Shown in pieces: positions 3,916 to 5,236 of a stretch of DNA of 5,236 nt; the stretch's first letter is position 1; each line of letters opens with the position of its first letter. This DNA is from an uncultured Lachnospiraceae bacterium (lineage in GTDB: Bacteria; Bacillota; Clostridia; Lachnospirales; Lachnospiraceae): positions 1-5,236 of the forward strand of contig CADCPP010000021.1 in NCBI GenBank assembly GCA_902803355.1, given 5' to 3'. Below the pieces are notes generated by a model, which saw nothing but the letters and a program-made list of their open reading frames with translations, was not told where the DNA came from and searched no databases. The position numbers and the translations under genes are program-made.

Positions 3916-5236
3916 ATGAGTGAATTTCACGGCATCCATGACCCATCCGATCCCCAGGAAGCTTACTTCGTGGGCCTGATGAATGCCTGCGGGTATCGGA
4001 GCAAGGATCTGAAGAAGCCCATTATCGGGATCGCGAATTCCTATACGGACGTGAACCCGGGACACAGGGTCTTCAGCGATCTGGCCGAATTTGTCAAGGA
4101 AGGCATCTGGGCCGCCGGCGGTGTCCCGGCTGCTTTCGGCATCCCTGCTCCCTGTGACGGCATGGCGCAGGGCAAAGGCATGTTCGACATTCTGCCGCAG
4201 CGCGACCTGATCGCCGCAAATATCGAAGCCATGGCGGATGCGCAGGGCTTTGACGGCATGGTCTTTCTCTGCAGCTGCGACAAGATCGTGCCTGGCATGC
4301 TGATGGCCGCTGCGGCGTTAAATAAACCCTGTCTGTTCCTGACGGCCGGCAGCATGCTCCCGTACGAGACCCCGGAGAGAACTTTCGTCACACCGGATCT
4401 GAAGGAATCGATCGGCGAACGGAACGTAGGCCGGATCACGCAGGAGGAATTTGCCGATTATCAGGAGAATATCTGCTATTCCTGCGGCACCTGCAGCATG
4501 TACGGCACGGCCAATACCATGGGCGTCTTTGCCGAAGTGATCGGCGTCTGCCCCATCGGCTCCACCACCATGCTCTCTGCCTCCGCGGCGAAGCGCAAAC
4601 AGGCGCGGGATGTGGGCGAGCGCGTGGTCGAACTGGTGCGCGAAAAGCTAAGGTTCCGCGATATCGTTGATAAAGCAAGCCTCATGAACGGCCTGAAGCA
4701 TGTGGCGGCCACCGGCGGATCTACCAATGCGCAGCTGCATATCTGCGCCCTGGCAAAGGTCATGGGCATAAGGCTGGACATCGGGGATTTTGATGAGATC
4801 CAGCGGAATGTGCCGGTCGTGGCGAAGTTCAAACCGAGCTCCCGCTACAATCTCTATGACTATCACAAGGCCGGCGGCGTGGGCGCGACCATGCTGGCTA
4901 TCCGCAGTCATCTGGATGAGAGCAGACCTCTCGCCTTCTCCGGCTGCAGCATCAAGGAATATCTGGATAACTATCATCAGCCCATCAACCGGGAGATAAT
5001 TCATACGCCGGATGATCCGCTCTATCCGGACGGCTGCTACGCCGTCCTTTACGGGAATCTTGCCCCCGGCGGCTGCATCGTAAAAAAAAGCGGAGTGGAG
5101 CCGGTCATGTTTCATCACCGCGGCCCGGCGGTCTGCTTCGATTCGGAAGAGGACTTGCGCCTCAATATGGCGGCAGGCAAGGTGGTCCCCGGCAGCGTGC
5201 TGGTGATCCGCTACGAAGGACCGAAGGGCGGCCCCG
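3916..5236 (+). CDS. ilvD: IlvD/Edd-family dehydratase, probable dihydroxy-acid dehydratase, 3' end outside window
   Basis: An ATG at 3916, with GAGG at 3907-3910 five nt upstream, opens a frame that stays open for 440 codons to the window edge; family members usually have about 550-620 residues. Dihydroxy-acid dehydratase converts 2,3-dihydroxy acids to 2-keto acids in valine, isoleucine and leucine synthesis using an Fe-S cluster and Mg2+. Seen motifs: KPIIGIANSYTDVNPGH (34-50), PCDGMAQG (79-86), CDKIVPGMLMAAA (121-133; C121 cluster ligand, K123 expected metal ligand), CGTCSMYGTANTMG (190-203; C193 the likely second cluster ligand), GGSTN (267-271), AVLYGNLAPGGCIVK (376-390) and IRYEGPKGGP (431-440). 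PGH replaces the PCN that supplies a third cysteine in [2Fe-2S] members, so an oxygen-sensitive [4Fe-4S] cluster like that of E. coli IlvD is likely. CDG and SMYGTANTMG are closer to sugar-acid dehydratases and Edd than to classical IlvD (DDG, SGMFTANSMN), so the substrate is uncertain. The family is certain. Confidence 0.88.
   Translation, partial: MSEFHGIHDPSDPQEAYFVGLMNACGYRSKDLKKPIIGIANSYTDVNPGHRVFSDLAEFVKEGIWAAGGVPAAFGIPAPCDGMAQGKGMFDILPQRDLIAANIEAMADAQGFDGMVFLCSCDKIVPGMLMAAAALNKPCLFLTAGSMLPYETPERTFVTPDLKESIGERNVGRITQEEFADYQENICYSCGTCSMYGTANTMGVFAEVIGVCPIGSTTMLSASAAKRKQARDVGERVVELVREKLRFRDIVDKASLMNGLKHVAATGGSTNAQLHICALAKVMGIRLDIGDFDEIQRNVPVVAKFKPSSRYNLYDYHKAGGVGATMLAIRSHLDESRPLAFSGCSIKEYLDNYHQPINREIIHTPDDPLYPDGCYAVLYGNLAPGGCIVKKSGVEPVMFHHRGPAVCFDSEEDLRLNMAAGKVVPGSVLVIRYEGPKGGP

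Overview
The window looks like chromosomal DNA from a moderately GC-rich, Gram-positive anaerobe-type bacterium (Bacillota; a Clostridia or Erysipelotrichia gut lineage is my inference, not proven). The signs are AGGAGG-type ribosome sites, a TTGACA/TATACT promoter, a classic hairpin-plus-T-run terminator, a DacF/PBP5-like carboxypeptidase anchored by a C-terminal membrane helix, and an Mrp ATPase with a short N-terminal cysteine cluster. All five supported genes lie on the + strand.

Region 1 (1-270) has no convincing gene. It holds a tandem repeat of about 124-126 bp: two nearly identical full copies and a 20-bp stub of a third. Each full copy carries a 12-bp palindrome and a conserved stem-loop. 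The array may continue upstream of the window. A strong promoter starts immediately after the stub.

Region 2 (275-3106) is one compact transcription unit: promoter, Mrp/NBP35 iron-sulfur carrier ATPase, D-alanyl-D-alanine carboxypeptidase (4-bp ATGA overlap), trimeric-type dUTPase (3-nt gap), then a strong intrinsic terminator. The three products act in different processes (Fe-S cluster delivery, peptidoglycan trimming, nucleotide-pool sanitation), so this reads as a housekeeping operon rather than a pathway.

Region 3 (about 3115-5236) starts with a second promoter that shares the extended -10 sequence of the first and overlaps a small perfect inverted repeat. It drives a 233-residue XRE-type regulator with a C-terminal domain I do not recognise. 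After 39 nt follows an IlvD/Edd-family dehydratase that runs off the window's right edge. The likely job of the dehydratase is dihydroxy-acid dehydration in branched-chain amino acid synthesis, but several motifs are divergent and a sugar-acid substrate cannot be excluded. The regulator probably controls itself and this gene.

I see no mobile element, CRISPR array, tRNA or rRNA. No clearly new multi-gene system is visible. The most unusual items are the hairpin-bearing tandem repeat, the unrecognised sensor-like domain of the regulator next to a divergent dehydratase, and the cysteine pattern around the carboxypeptidase active site.
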